Below are positions 47,254-56,476 of a DNA stretch of 64,000 nucleotides, piece after piece (position 1 is the first letter of the stretch; each line of letters begins with the position of its first letter). The notes below the pieces were generated by a model, which saw only the letters and a list, made by a program, of their open reading frames with translations, was not told the origin of the DNA and did not search any database. The stretch is from Nitrincola schmidtii (GTDB taxonomy: Bacteria; Pseudomonadota; Gammaproteobacteria; Pseudomonadales; Balneatricaceae), in contig NZ_WBOL01000009.1 of NCBI RefSeq assembly GCF_008973715.1, positions 1 through 64,000 on the forward strand, read 5' to 3'. The position numbers and the translations under genes are program-made.

Positions 47254-47274
47254 TGTGGATAAGTTTGTGGTTAA
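47254..47274 (-). promoter_or_regulatory. DnaA box pair upstream of the photolyase gene
   Basis: Minus-strand TTATCCACA (47254-47262) is an exact DnaA box 13 bp before the photolyase ATG. TTAACCACA (47266-47274) four bases further has one mismatch. It could titrate DnaA near the origin or couple the photolyase to DnaA level. Confidence 0.55.
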
Positions 47275-47392
47275 TGTGTAAAAAGCCGCTGAAAAAGTCG
47301 TGGATTAAGTCTTTTTATCTATTTATTACAATAGATTAAGTAATGCTTTGCTGTTAACTCACTATGTTAATATTTTTCACAAGCTTAGTCGG

Positions 47393-47408
47393 GTAAACGA
47401 TTGTTTAC
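47393..47408. promoter_or_regulatory. Inverted repeat in the 266-bp gap after the EamA gene
   Basis: GTAAAC-GATT-GTTTAC is a perfect 6-bp-arm inverted repeat, 152 bp upstream of the photolyase start. It may be an operator. Apart from this and the DnaA boxes I see nothing else in the gap. Confidence 0.35.
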
Positions 47409-47507
47409 TAACCTAGGTATGCGTTGTTAGCCTAGAATTGGATCACTGATCTGATGAAAGTTTTCAAAGTGCTGTGTTGTCAATAAAGCGGGCTCTGAAA
47501 CCCCTCG

Positions 47508-48395
47508 TTAAGTTGATTTTTTCAATTGTTGAATCAAAAGCGCCACAATAATCATGACCAGACCAACGATAGTAGCGAGGTAGATCTCTTCTCCAACCAG
47601 AAAACGGAGAAAGACTAAGGATAAAAAAGGCGATATAAAAATGAGATTAGAGATACGCGCAGTGTTAACCGCATAGCGCATGGCCATTAGCCACATAATG
47701 AAGGCGATTCCCATTTCAAAAATACCCACGTAAGTTGCCCCCACCCAACCTTGCCATTGCGTCATGTGAAAGTCAGAAAAAAACGCTGTCGCAACAGTAA
47801 TCATAGGAAACGCAAGAATGAAGGTCAGCGCAAGAGAGATTAATGGGTCGACTTGATTACGGGTATTTAATATCCAGTAACCTGCCCAGATAAAGGTAGA
47901 GAAGAGTGCTAAGGCGACACCGATGGAATCATCAAACTGGAGGCTTAACAGATCACCCCGAGTCGCAATCACCATCGCACCCGTATAACCCAATAGAATA
48001 GCGATCCAATCTTGTCGACGAATTGTTTGTCCTAAGAAAGGAACGGCTAGCAGGGTGAGTGTGATGGCCCAGGTGTAATTGAGTGTTTGCGCTTGCTGAG
48101 CGGGTAAGCGGTCATAGGCTTGGAAGAGCACCAAATAGTAAAGCGTTGGGTTCATCAGACCTGCGATCAGAAAAAAACTTGGCTGTTGTTTAAAGCTAGG
48201 AAGTAGTTCATTGAGTCGTTTTTGATAAGCAAGAACGGAGATCAATAAGATAACGGAGGTTAAGGTGGCAACCCATAACAGCTGAGCAGGCGAAAAATAA
48301 TTTAATGACAGTTTAAAAGCAGTCGCGACTGTCGACCAACAGGCTACAGCACCTAACGCATAAAAAACGGCTTTTTTCTGATTTTTTATCATCAA
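47508..48395 (-). CDS. EamA/DMT-family transporter
   Basis: Drug/metabolite-superfamily permease of 295 residues with ten hydrophobic segments in two EamA repeats (about 10-140 and 155-290). Such proteins export amino acids or other small metabolites; the substrate is not evident. The N-terminus MMIKNQKKAVFYALGAVACWSTVATAFKLSL fits the family. It is divergent from the GGDEF/EAL gene with 57-69 bp between. Confidence 0.85.
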   Translation of the reverse strand: MMIKNQKKAVFYALGAVACWSTVATAFKLSLNYFSPAQLLWVATLTSVILLISVLAYQKRLNELLPSFKQQPSFFLIAGLMNPTLYYLVLFQAYDRLPAQQAQTLNYTWAITLTLLAVPFLGQTIRRQDWIAILLGYTGAMVIATRGDLLSLQFDDSIGVALALFSTFIWAGYWILNTRNQVDPLISLALTFILAFPMITVATAFFSDFHMTQWQGWVGATYVGIFEMGIAFIMWLMAMRYAVNTARISNLIFISPFLSLVFLRFLVGEEIYLATIVGLVMIIVALLIQQLKKST

Positions 48396-48434
48396 TATTG
48401 ATCTTCTTGTTTATTATTAACGCTATACTTTTTT

Positions 48435-48450
48435 AGTTAACCACTTAACT
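48435..48450. promoter_or_regulatory. Inverted repeat between eamA-type and GGDEF/EAL genes
   Basis: AGTTAA-CCAC-TTAACT is a perfect 6-bp-arm repeat. The preceding bases give TTTTAGTTAAC, identical to 11 bases of the palindrome at 52912. It may serve one or both divergent genes. Confidence 0.4.
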
Positions 48451-48464
48451 GGATGGTAATAGTG

Positions 48465-50714
48465 ATGGATTCTAGCCGAACGGATGTAACGACCAATCAG
48501 CGATATGAGTTGCAAAGCCTGATCAGCCGCATCTCTTCTGCCATTGTATTGTGTCCTTATTCGGAGCTTGACCATCAGATAGAAGAGTGCCTGCGCTGGT
48601 TAGCAGAATTTACCCATTCTGATCGAAGTTATCTATTTCTCATTCAGGATTCTGGTCTTGCTAATAATACACATGAATGGTGTGCAGAGGGCATCATCCC
48701 ACAAAAGGAGCTATTGCAGAATCTTGAATTAAACCAAAACTTTCCTATGGCAGAACGGATTCTAAATAAAGAACTTTTTCATTATCCTGACGTAGCAAGC
48801 CTGTCTGGTGAGCATCAGTTCGAGCGAGAGTTTCTTCAGACTCAGGGCATCCAGTCTTTAGTCCTTATACCCATGGTATCTAAAGACCGTTTAGTAGGAT
48901 TTATCGGATTGGATGCAGTCGTTGATCAGCAATTTTGGTCAACAGCAGAAATTGACCTACTAAGAATTTCTGGCGAGATGTTTACCCATGCGTTGGAGCA
49001 TAAGCGAACTGAAGATATGCTTAAAGCCAGTGAGTCACGATTACGCTATCTATTTGAACGCATCCCTGCCATTGCTGTTCAGGGCTATGATGTTAATCGC
49101 CGTGTATTTTTATGGAACCATGCTAGTGAATTGCTATATGGGTACACAGAAGAAGAAGTCTTAGGTAAACAGCTTGAAGATCTGATTATCCCTCCCGAGC
49201 ATAGACAAGCTGTGATAGACGTTCATCAACAGTGGTTAACGCAAGATAAAGAGATACCCTCTGAGGAAGTGACTCTTCTTCATAAAAATGGTACCGAACT
49301 TCAGGTATTTTCAAGCCATGTCATGCATACAACTATACACGGTGGTAAAGAACTCTACTGTGTTGATGTTGATTTAACGCCGTTAAAAAAAGCGCAGGAT
49401 GCATTGGAAAAACTGGCTCATTTTGATGCCTTAACCGGCCTACCTAATCGCATTTTACTTTCTGATCGACTAAACCAGATGATCAGTTTGTCACGAAGAA
49501 ATCATCAATTGGTGGCCGTTGCTTATTTAGATCTCGATGGGTTTAAAGGCATCAATGATGGTTTTGGACATGAAATGGGGGATCGCGTGCTACAGCATCT
49601 TTCCGTACTGATGCAACAGACATTACGCGATGAGGATACCTTAGCACGGATCGGTGGTGATGAGTTTGTGGCAGTGCTAGGCGGTTTAGATAAGGTTGAC
49701 GATTGCGAACCCGTAATGATGAGACTTTTAGAAGCTGTTTCCTCTACCGTGCAATTAGAAGGACAAAATTTCAAAGTGTCAGCCAGTATAGGGGTAACCA
49801 TATATCCTTTAGATGATGCTGACCCAGATCAACTCATGCGTCATGCCGATCAAGCCATGTATCTTGCGAAACAAGCAGGTAAAGATCGTTACCATCTTTT
49901 TGATATTAAGCTAGAAACAGAAATACGAGAGAAACAAATAGCATTGCATCGTATAGAGGATGGTCTGTCTAACGATGAGTTCATTCTCTTCTTCCAACCC
50001 AAAATTAATATGAAAACACTGATGTTTGAGGGTGCTGAGGCTTTGATACGTTGGCAACATCCTGAAAAAGGATTAATTCCACCTGGACAGTTCTTACCGG
50101 TGATAGATGGGCATCAGTTAGAGTTAGATCTTGGTAAATGGGTCATGAATGCAGCATTGCAGCAATTACAGGATTGGCATCAGCAGGGGTTTAGTTGTCC
50201 ACTGAGTATCAATATCGCGGCACAACATATACAACGGATTGAATTCATTGATGAATTAAATAAGTTATTAAATGCTTACCCACATATTAATCCACAACTT
50301 ATTCAGCTGGAAATTCTGGAAACCAGTGCCTTAGAAGATATTGAACTAGTCTCAAGTATCCTATCTCAGTGCCGTCAGTTAGGCGTTAGTTTAGCCTTGG
50401 ACGATTTTGGAACAGGTTATTCCTCTTTAGCTTATCTTAAACGCTTGCCTGTGGATTGTTTGAAAATAGATCAGGCTTTCGTGCGTGATATGTTGGGTGA
50501 TCCTGATGACCTCTCGATTATCGAAGGTGTGTTAGGTTTGGCTAAAGCATTCAACTTGCATGTGATTGCAGAAGGTGTTGAAACCCCTGCTCATTGTCGT
50601 CAATTATTAGCATTAAATTGCTATTCCGGGCAAGGTTACGGCATTGCTAAACCCATGCCCGCAAAGGATTTGCCTGCATGGGTTCGTCATACGCTACCGA
50701 GTCTGACTTTTTAG
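48465..50714 (+). CDS. GAF-PAS-GGDEF-EAL cyclic-di-GMP protein
   Basis: A signalling protein of about 749 residues (numbering here from the earlier ATG at 48453). The domains are GAF (about 25-180), PAS (about 195-310), GGDEF (320-485) and EAL (500-745). GGDEF is intact at 401-405, with an inhibitory-site RDED five residues before it. EAL motif residues at 529-531 (EALIRW), DDFGTGYSSLAYLKRLPVD and EGVE are intact. Both synthesis and breakdown of cyclic-di-GMP are possible. ATG 48465 fits the ribosome-binding site GGATGG. No transmembrane segment is seen. Confidence 0.88.
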   Translation: MDSSRTDVTTNQRYELQSLISRISSAIVLCPYSELDHQIEECLRWLAEFTHSDRSYLFLIQDSGLANNTHEWCAEGIIPQKELLQNLELNQNFPMAERILNKELFHYPDVASLSGEHQFEREFLQTQGIQSLVLIPMVSKDRLVGFIGLDAVVDQQFWSTAEIDLLRISGEMFTHALEHKRTEDMLKASESRLRYLFERIPAIAVQGYDVNRRVFLWNHASELLYGYTEEEVLGKQLEDLIIPPEHRQAVIDVHQQWLTQDKEIPSEEVTLLHKNGTELQVFSSHVMHTTIHGGKELYCVDVDLTPLKKAQDALEKLAHFDALTGLPNRILLSDRLNQMISLSRRNHQLVAVAYLDLDGFKGINDGFGHEMGDRVLQHLSVLMQQTLRDEDTLARIGGDEFVAVLGGLDKVDDCEPVMMRLLEAVSSTVQLEGQNFKVSASIGVTIYPLDDADPDQLMRHADQAMYLAKQAGKDRYHLFDIKLETEIREKQIALHRIEDGLSNDEFILFFQPKINMKTLMFEGAEALIRWQHPEKGLIPPGQFLPVIDGHQLELDLGKWVMNAALQQLQDWHQQGFSCPLSINIAAQHIQRIEFIDELNKLLNAYPHINPQLIQLEILETSALEDIELVSSILSQCRQLGVSLALDDFGTGYSSLAYLKRLPVDCLKIDQAFVRDMLGDPDDLSIIEGVLGLAKAFNLHVIAEGVETPAHCRQLLALNCYSGQGYGIAKPMPAKDLPAWVRHTLPSLTF

Positions 50715-51922
50715 TGCGATTTCTCCAAGTCATCAACTAACTGTGTTATCTGATCAACGATATGTTCACCAATGGGTAAGGACGAAGTTGCCGCTGGAGA
50801 AGGCGCATTACAAACATTCACACTGCGTTTAGTATTCATGAACAGAAAATCATCGATGAGTTTACCGTCTCGACTGACAGCCTGAGCACGAACACCCGCT
50901 GGATAGGGCTTTAGGTCTGATAACGCAATGGCTGGGCAATACTTGCGTACCTCTTCCAGATAAGCTGATTTGAACAACGAGTTCTTCATTTCAACTAATC
51001 CAGGCTTTAGGTTTTTTGCCAATACCTTAAGAATGCCGAGGTTGGTAAACATCTGCACAAGATCGGCTGGTGAAATATCTGTTTTACGGTAGCCTTCGCG
51101 TTTAAGCGCTAATACTGCATTAGGTCCTACGGTGGTGGTACCATCAATCATGCGTGTTAAGTGCACCCCTAAAAAGGGCATGGATGGATCAGGTATGGGA
51201 TAGATTAGATGGTTCACTATCTGATTATGCTTTTCGGGCAACAGGTAGTATTCACCCCTGAAAGGACAAATCGTGAAATCAGGCTTAAGTCCCAGCATTT
51301 TCACGATACGATCTGCCATCAGTCCGGAACAACTGATCATATAGCGGCTAGTGAAGGTTTCTTGCTCTGTGGATACGCGCACTTCATTGGATGTTTCTAA
51401 CAGGGCATTTACGCGATGTCCATAGCGAATTTCACCGCCCGCTTGTTGAAATACCTTGGCCATGGTTGCAGTCACTTGGGCGTAATTAACGATGCCACTC
51501 GAAGGGACAAAAATAGCTCCTATGCCGACGATGTTGGGCTCTCTTTCTTTTAATTCATCTGCTGATAACCAATAACGCTCTAGCCCATTGGCTTCGGTTC
51601 TTTCCCAAAGCGCTTGCATCCGTTGCATTTCAATCTCGTTGGTGGCGACCAAGAGTTTTCCGCACTCATCATAGTGCACCTGATGTTCGTCACAGAACGC
51701 TTTGATGCGACGATTACCCTCTAAACAGAAGCGTGCTTTTAAACTGCCGGGTGTGTAGTAAACCCCTGCATGTATGACACCACTGTTATGGCCTGTTTGA
51801 TGCTGGGCGGGACCAGACTCTTTTTCTAATACAAGAATGCGTTTGTCTGGATAGCGTTGCTGCAGTTGCATCGCCGTAGAGAAACCCAGAATACCACCGC
51901 CGATAATGATGAAATCGTACAC
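50711..51922 (-). CDS. lhgO: L-2-hydroxyglutarate oxidase
   Basis: FAD-dependent oxidase of 403 residues. The dinucleotide fold starts DFIIIGGGILGFSTAMQL, with HNSGVIHAGVYYTPGSLKARFCLEG and the C-terminal FLFMNTKRSVNVCNAPSPAATSSLPIGEHI specific to LhgO/YgaF. It oxidises L-2-hydroxyglutarate to 2-oxoglutarate and passes electrons to the quinone pool. In E. coli the partner is the glutarate hydroxylase GlaH (CsiD), which is not seen here. It converges with the GGDEF/EAL gene with a 4-bp overlap. Confidence 0.92.
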   Translation of the reverse strand: MYDFIIIGGGILGFSTAMQLQQRYPDKRILVLEKESGPAQHQTGHNSGVIHAGVYYTPGSLKARFCLEGNRRIKAFCDEHQVHYDECGKLLVATNEIEMQRMQALWERTEANGLERYWLSADELKEREPNIVGIGAIFVPSSGIVNYAQVTATMAKVFQQAGGEIRYGHRVNALLETSNEVRVSTEQETFTSRYMISCSGLMADRIVKMLGLKPDFTICPFRGEYYLLPEKHNQIVNHLIYPIPDPSMPFLGVHLTRMIDGTTTVGPNAVLALKREGYRKTDISPADLVQMFTNLGILKVLAKNLKPGLVEMKNSLFKSAYLEEVRKYCPAIALSDLKPYPAGVRAQAVSRDGKLIDDFLFMNTKRSVNVCNAPSPAATSSLPIGEHIVDQITQLVDDLEKSH

Positions 51923-51953
51923 GTGAAAAACCTCTTATCATGAGAATCAGTGT

Positions 51954-52880
51954 TTATGATGCCATCTGAATAGTGTGTTGCAACAGTGATAGATAGGTTT
52001 CTAAAATCAGATTGGGACGACTCCCTTTGCGGGTGATGGCAGAAAACTCCGTTGAAAATTGCCAATGTTCAGGCTCAATGGCACGCATTTGCCCTTCTTT
52101 AACCCAGCGATCGGCATAATGCGTGGGTAAAAATCCCAAATAGCGGCCGGTTAAAATCAGAAATGCTATCCCTTCCCTATCGGTTGCGGTGGCACTGACA
52201 CGCAGCGATTGATACTGCGCCAAGGCTTCATCTGTTTGGGCATACGCAGCCGCGACGACATCTAAGGTCGCTAATTGTTTGTTTGTTACCTGAGTTTGAT
52301 CAAACAGTGGATGATCATGGCTGCAATAGAGTTGAGAGGTTTCACTGTATAAAGCTAGATAGTTAAGACCCGGTAACGCCTTGATAACAGGTACCACACC
52401 TAAGTGTAAACGCCCATCCAATACGGCCACTTCAATTTCAGCCGGAGGAGTCATGCGAATATTGATCATCACCTCTGGACCGCGCGCTTTAATTTCACCT
52501 ATCGCATCGGTGATATGCATTTGTGGCATGGTCACCAGATTATCGGTAATACCGATATTCAACTCGCCTTTTAGGTGCGCATGCAGGCTATTCACTTGAG
52601 TGCGAAACTCCTCTAGAGCGGACAGCAGCTGCAAAGTGTAAGCGTAGACTTCACGCCCTTCTTCGGTTAACGAAAAACCACTTCGACCACGCTGACATAA
52701 CCTTAAAGATAAGCGTTGCTCAAGATCTGACATGGCGGTACTGATGGCAGCACGACTGATATTCAGATCGACTTCTGCTGCAGCGAAACCGCCTCTCTCT
52801 ACAACCGTTCTAAAGATTCGCAATAGGCGAATATCGGCATCGGCGATTTGCCCCGATAGCGCAGGCTTTAAAGTTTTCAT
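51954..52880 (-). CDS. LysR-family transcriptional regulator
   Basis: LTTR of 308 residues from ATG 52880. The HTH is RLLRIFRTVVERGGFAAAEVDLNISRAAISTAMSDLEQRL, and a periplasmic-binding-like effector domain follows (about 95-300). An in-frame ATG at 52907 has no ribosome-binding site. It is divergent from the omega-aminotransferase/aldehyde dehydrogenase pair, which it probably controls. A 16-bp palindrome lies in the shared promoter region. Confidence 0.85.
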   Translation of the reverse strand: MKTLKPALSGQIADADIRLLRIFRTVVERGGFAAAEVDLNISRAAISTAMSDLEQRLSLRLCQRGRSGFSLTEEGREVYAYTLQLLSALEEFRTQVNSLHAHLKGELNIGITDNLVTMPQMHITDAIGEIKARGPEVMINIRMTPPAEIEVAVLDGRLHLGVVPVIKALPGLNYLALYSETSQLYCSHDHPLFDQTQVTNKQLATLDVVAAAYAQTDEALAQYQSLRVSATATDREGIAFLILTGRYLGFLPTHYADRWVKEGQMRAIEPEHWQFSTEFSAITRKGSRPNLILETYLSLLQHTIQMAS

Positions 52881-52911
52881 GGTGATTGTTTCCGATAGAC
52901 GTATCATTCAA

Positions 52912-52927
52912 TTTTAGTTAACTAAAA
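52912..52927. promoter_or_regulatory. 16-bp palindrome in the LysR/aminotransferase promoter region
   Basis: TTTTAGTTAACTAAAA is a perfect palindrome between the divergent genes. Further related half-sites (GTTAAG, TAACTAAA) follow to about 52948. Position and symmetry fit a LysR recognition and activation site. Confidence 0.6.
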
Positions 52928-53037
52928 GGTTAAGTAAAGATAACTAAATAAATATTTTAAAAAACTAACATTGCTAGCACACTGGTTAAATCAATATTAA
53001 TAATCAGCATATAAAAGCATTGTCCTAGGAGATCGTC

Positions 53038-54372
53038 ATGGCGAATGAAAAAGCGGCTGGCCTGAGCCGACAAGAGCTCGAAGCCCATTGGATGCCCTAT
53101 ACCGGCAATCGTCAGTTTAAAGATAACCCGCGTATGATCGTGGCAGCGGACGGTAAATATTACATCGATGCTGAGGGTCGCCGTATTTTTGATGGTCTAT
53201 CAGGTTTGTGGTGCTGTGGTGCTGGCCATAATCGTCCAGAGATAGCCGAAGCGGTCAGTAAGCAGTTGACGCAATTGGATTACTCCCCTGCTTTTCAATT
53301 TGGTCATCCTAAGTCATTCCAACTGGCGAATAAGATCGTCGAGTTTATGCCTGAAGGACTCGATCATGTCTTTTTCACTGGTTCGGGTTCAGAAAGTGCG
53401 GATACCTCACTGAAAATTGCGCGTGCCTATTGGCGTAAAAAAGGAATGCCGACAAAAACACGCTTGATAGGCCGTATCAAGGGCTATCACGGCGTTAACT
53501 TTGGTGGAATTTCTGTCGGAGGTATCGGCGCTAACCGTGCTATGTTTGGACAAGCGGTCGAAGCGGATCATATGTCCCATACCATCCTGAAAGAAAATGC
53601 CTTCACACGTGGTATGCCGAAAACCGGTGCAGAACTGGCAAACGAACTGCTAGAGATGATCACCTTACACGATGCTTCCAATGTGGCGGCGGTGATTGTT
53701 GAGCCGATGGCGGGTTCTGCCGGTGTCATTCCACCGCCAGTGGGTTATCTGCAACGATTGCGCGAAATTTGTGATCAATTCAATATTCTGCTGATTTTTG
53801 ATGAAGTGATCACTGCATTTGGCCGTTGTGGAACCAAAACGGGTGCCGAGGCGTTTGGCGTGAAACCGGACATTCTAAATATTGCCAAACAGATGACCAA
53901 TGGTGCCGTACCGATGGGTGCCGTCGTGGTGCGTTCAGAAATTTATAACACCTTTATGGAACAGGGTGGACCGGATTACATGCTGGAATTACCGCATGGC
54001 TATACCTACTCAGCCCACCCTGTGGCCTGTGCAGCCGGATTAGCGGCACTGGATCTGTTGGAAAAAGATCAGTTGATCCAGCGTTCTGCCAGCATGGCGC
54101 CGATTTTTGAAGAGAAGCTACATAGCTTAAAAGGATGCCGTCATTTAACTGACATACGTAATTATGGCTTAGCTGGCGCCATGACCCTGGCAGCCGTTCC
54201 AGGTGAACCCCTGAAGCGCCCTTATCAAGTTGCGATGAAATGCTGGGAAAAAGGTTTCTATGTGCGTTACGGTGGAGACACGATTCAATTAGGTTTACCT
54301 TTTACGGTGGATAGTGAAGAGATTGATTTGTTGATCAATGCACTGGGCGATGCCTTAAACGCAACTGAATAA
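53038..54372 (+). CDS. bauA: Beta-alanine (omega-amino acid)--pyruvate transaminase
   Basis: Class III aminotransferase of 444 residues. HWMPYTGNRQFKDNPRM, GLWCCGAGHNRPEI and DYSPAFQFGHPKSFQLA are typical of the omega-amino acid:pyruvate group. Cofactor Asp255 (LIFDEVITAFGR) and Lys284 (NIAKQMTNGAVPMGAV) are intact. With beta-alanine the product is malonate semialdehyde, the substrate of the next gene's enzyme family. AGGAGAT precedes the ATG. The pair is 50 bp apart and divergent from a LysR gene. Confidence 0.85.
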   Translation: MANEKAAGLSRQELEAHWMPYTGNRQFKDNPRMIVAADGKYYIDAEGRRIFDGLSGLWCCGAGHNRPEIAEAVSKQLTQLDYSPAFQFGHPKSFQLANKIVEFMPEGLDHVFFTGSGSESADTSLKIARAYWRKKGMPTKTRLIGRIKGYHGVNFGGISVGGIGANRAMFGQAVEADHMSHTILKENAFTRGMPKTGAELANELLEMITLHDASNVAAVIVEPMAGSAGVIPPPVGYLQRLREICDQFNILLIFDEVITAFGRCGTKTGAEAFGVKPDILNIAKQMTNGAVPMGAVVVRSEIYNTFMEQGGPDYMLELPHGYTYSAHPVACAAGLAALDLLEKDQLIQRSASMAPIFEEKLHSLKGCRHLTDIRNYGLAGAMTLAAVPGEPLKRPYQVAMKCWEKGFYVRYGGDTIQLGLPFTVDSEEIDLLINALGDALNATE

Positions 54373-54422
54373 AGAGCTAGTTGATCAAAGCTGACTGAAT
54401 TAACGAGATAAGAGAGAGACTG

Positions 54423-55910
54423 ATGAATCAAGTTGGACATTTAATCAATGGCACAGTGGTGACACCCGAAGGACGTCAACAGCCTGTGTATAACCCATCG
54501 ACAGGTGAAGCGCATGCACAGGTGTTGTTAGCCTCAAAAACCACAGTAAAAGAAGCCATCGCCAGTGCTAAAGCGGCATTTCCTGCCTGGAGAAACACAC
54601 CACCGGCGAGACGTGCACGGGTGATGTTTAAGTTTAAAGAACTTTTAGAAACCCATGCTGAAGAAATCGCTCGTTTAATTGGTCTGGAACATGGAAAAAT
54701 CAGCCATGATGCCATGGGTGAATTACAACGCGGCATCGAGAACGTTGAATATGCTTGCTACGCACCGGAACTGTTAAAAGGTGAACACAGCAAAAATGTT
54801 GGCCCGGGCATTGATTCCTGGAGTGAAATGCAACCCTTAGGCGTTGTTGCGGGTATTACACCGTTTAACTTTCCTGCGATGGTCCCTTTATGGATGTATC
54901 CACTGGCGATCGTGTCAGGTAACTGTTTTGTATTAAAGCCTTCTGAACGCGATCCCTCTTCAACTTTATTGATTGCCGAACTTCTGCATCAAGCCGGTTT
55001 ACCCGCGGGTGTGTTGAATGTCGTCAATGGTGATAAAGAAGCGGTAGATACCCTACTGACCCATCCGGATATTGAAGCGGTTAGCTTTGTTGGTTCGACC
55101 CCCATTGCAGAATATGTCTATCAAACCGCTTCTGCGCATGGTAAGCGTTGTCAGGCATTAGGCGGCGCAAAAAATCATGCGATCGTCATGCCAGATGCGG
55201 ACATGGATAACGCCGTAGAAGCTTTAACCGGTGCTGCGTTTGGCTCTTCTGGAGAGCGTTGCATGGCGATCTCAGTTGCTGTTGCTGTGGGTGAAGAAGC
55301 GGCAAACACTTTAGTTCGCAAGCTTAAAGATCGTATGAAAACCCTGAAAGTGGGTGCTTACTCCGACAGTACAAACGACTTTGGGCCGCTAATTACCGCT
55401 GCGCATCAAGCGAAAGTGGAAGGTTATATTCAAAGTGCGACCGAAGAAGGCGCTGTGTTGGTTGTGGATGGACGTAATCCATCAGTAACCAATAATGAAG
55501 GTTTCTTTGTTGGTGGTACCTTAATCGATCACGTCAAGCCCGGTATGCGTTGCTATGATGAAGAGATCTTTGGACCGGTATTAGTGGTCGTTCGTGTTGA
55601 TTCCATGCAACAAGCGATGGATCTGATCGATGCTCATGAATATGGTAACGGTACCTGCTTGTTTACTCGCGACGGTGAAGCGGCACGTTACTTTAGTGAC
55701 AACATCAAAGTCGGTATGGTCGGCATCAATGTCCCCTTACCTGTGCCGGTGTCTTACCATAGTTTTGGTGGTTGGAAGCGCTCGCTGTTTGGAGATTTGT
55801 TTGCCTATGGCCCTGATGGCGTGCGTTTTTATACGCGCCGTAAAACCATTACCCAGCGCTGGCCCTCTTCCGGTGTGCGTGAAGGGGCGCAGTTCTCTTT
55901 TCCATCCTAA
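54423..55910 (+). CDS. mmsA: CoA-acylating (methyl)malonate-semialdehyde dehydrogenase
   Basis: Aldehyde dehydrogenase of 495 residues. TPFNFPAMVPLWMYPLAI, FVGSTPIAEYVY and catalytic Cys280 in GSSGERCMAISV are signatures of MmsA/IolA. The motif GGAKNHAIVMPDAD lacks the general-base glutamate of hydrolytic aldehyde dehydrogenases, as expected for CoA-acylating members. It likely turns malonate semialdehyde from the preceding transaminase into acetyl-CoA and CO2. Confidence 0.88.
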   Translation: MNQVGHLINGTVVTPEGRQQPVYNPSTGEAHAQVLLASKTTVKEAIASAKAAFPAWRNTPPARRARVMFKFKELLETHAEEIARLIGLEHGKISHDAMGELQRGIENVEYACYAPELLKGEHSKNVGPGIDSWSEMQPLGVVAGITPFNFPAMVPLWMYPLAIVSGNCFVLKPSERDPSSTLLIAELLHQAGLPAGVLNVVNGDKEAVDTLLTHPDIEAVSFVGSTPIAEYVYQTASAHGKRCQALGGAKNHAIVMPDADMDNAVEALTGAAFGSSGERCMAISVAVAVGEEAANTLVRKLKDRMKTLKVGAYSDSTNDFGPLITAAHQAKVEGYIQSATEEGAVLVVDGRNPSVTNNEGFFVGGTLIDHVKPGMRCYDEEIFGPVLVVVRVDSMQQAMDLIDAHEYGNGTCLFTRDGEAARYFSDNIKVGMVGINVPLPVPVSYHSFGGWKRSLFGDLFAYGPDGVRFYTRRKTITQRWPSSGVREGAQFSFPS

Positions 55911-55918
55911 GTGTTGGC

Positions 55919-56467
55919 TTACGCCTCAGTGCCTTTTAGGCACTGAGGTTCCAGTGCTACATTCTTAGTGCCATCGGTTATCCAGACCTGTCCTTCGTTA
56001 ATCGTACATTGCAGATTAACGCTCCGATTGAGCAATTCCGCCATGGCGCTGACACTCTCGTCACTTAATTGCCACACCTCCAGATTCGTATAGCGCTGTA
56101 AGGCAGTCGAGTTTTGCTGCCACCACACCGGCACACTGCGACCACCGTAGGCATAGATTTTCACCTGTTTCGCTTGTTGCGATGCTTTACGTATCCACTT
56201 TTCATCGGGTGTACCAAACATGACCCACAGATCGATGCCGCCTTCAAGATTAACCCTACTTAACTCTGCACCACCCTCTCCACTGAGATCACGAGAAAAC
56301 TCAAGATTGTCAGTGGCATTCAGAATAAATGCCAATAAGCGAATCATTAAACGTTCATCTGTTTCTGAGGGATGTTGGGCCAAACGCAATGCGTAATTTT
56401 GGTAATGATGGCGATCCATATCGGCGATCTGTAATTCAGCTTTGATCACCTGGGCTTTCAGTGCCAT
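55919..56467 (-). CDS. yaeQ: YaeQ family protein
   Basis: A 182-residue protein of the YaeQ family, whose fold resembles PD-(D/E)xK nucleases. ALKAQVIKAELQIADMDRHHYQNYALRLAQHPSETDERLMIRLLAF and GGIDLWVMFGTPDEKWIRKASQQAKQVKIYAYG are characteristic. The biochemical role is unknown. It is 9 bp after the M48 protease gene on the same strand. Confidence 0.88.
   Translation of the reverse strand: MALKAQVIKAELQIADMDRHHYQNYALRLAQHPSETDERLMIRLLAFILNATDNLEFSRDLSGEGGAELSRVNLEGGIDLWVMFGTPDEKWIRKASQQAKQVKIYAYGGRSVPVWWQQNSTALQRYTNLEVWQLSDESVSAMAELLNRSVNLQCTINEGQVWITDGTKNVALEPQCLKGTEA
55924..55948. terminator. Bidirectional terminator at the mmsA/yaeQ junction
   Basis: CCTCAGTGCCT, loop TTT, AGGCACTGAGG form a perfect 11-bp stem. 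It follows the mmsA stop by 13 bp and overlaps the last codons of yaeQ on the other strand. Flanking T runs are short. Confidence 0.6.
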
Positions 56468-56476
56468 GAAGTTTCC

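Noticed and set aside
51919-51934. Another parS-like sequence around CACGTGAAAA at the lhgO start
   Set aside because: About four of 16 positions differ from the parS consensus, and the left half is poor.
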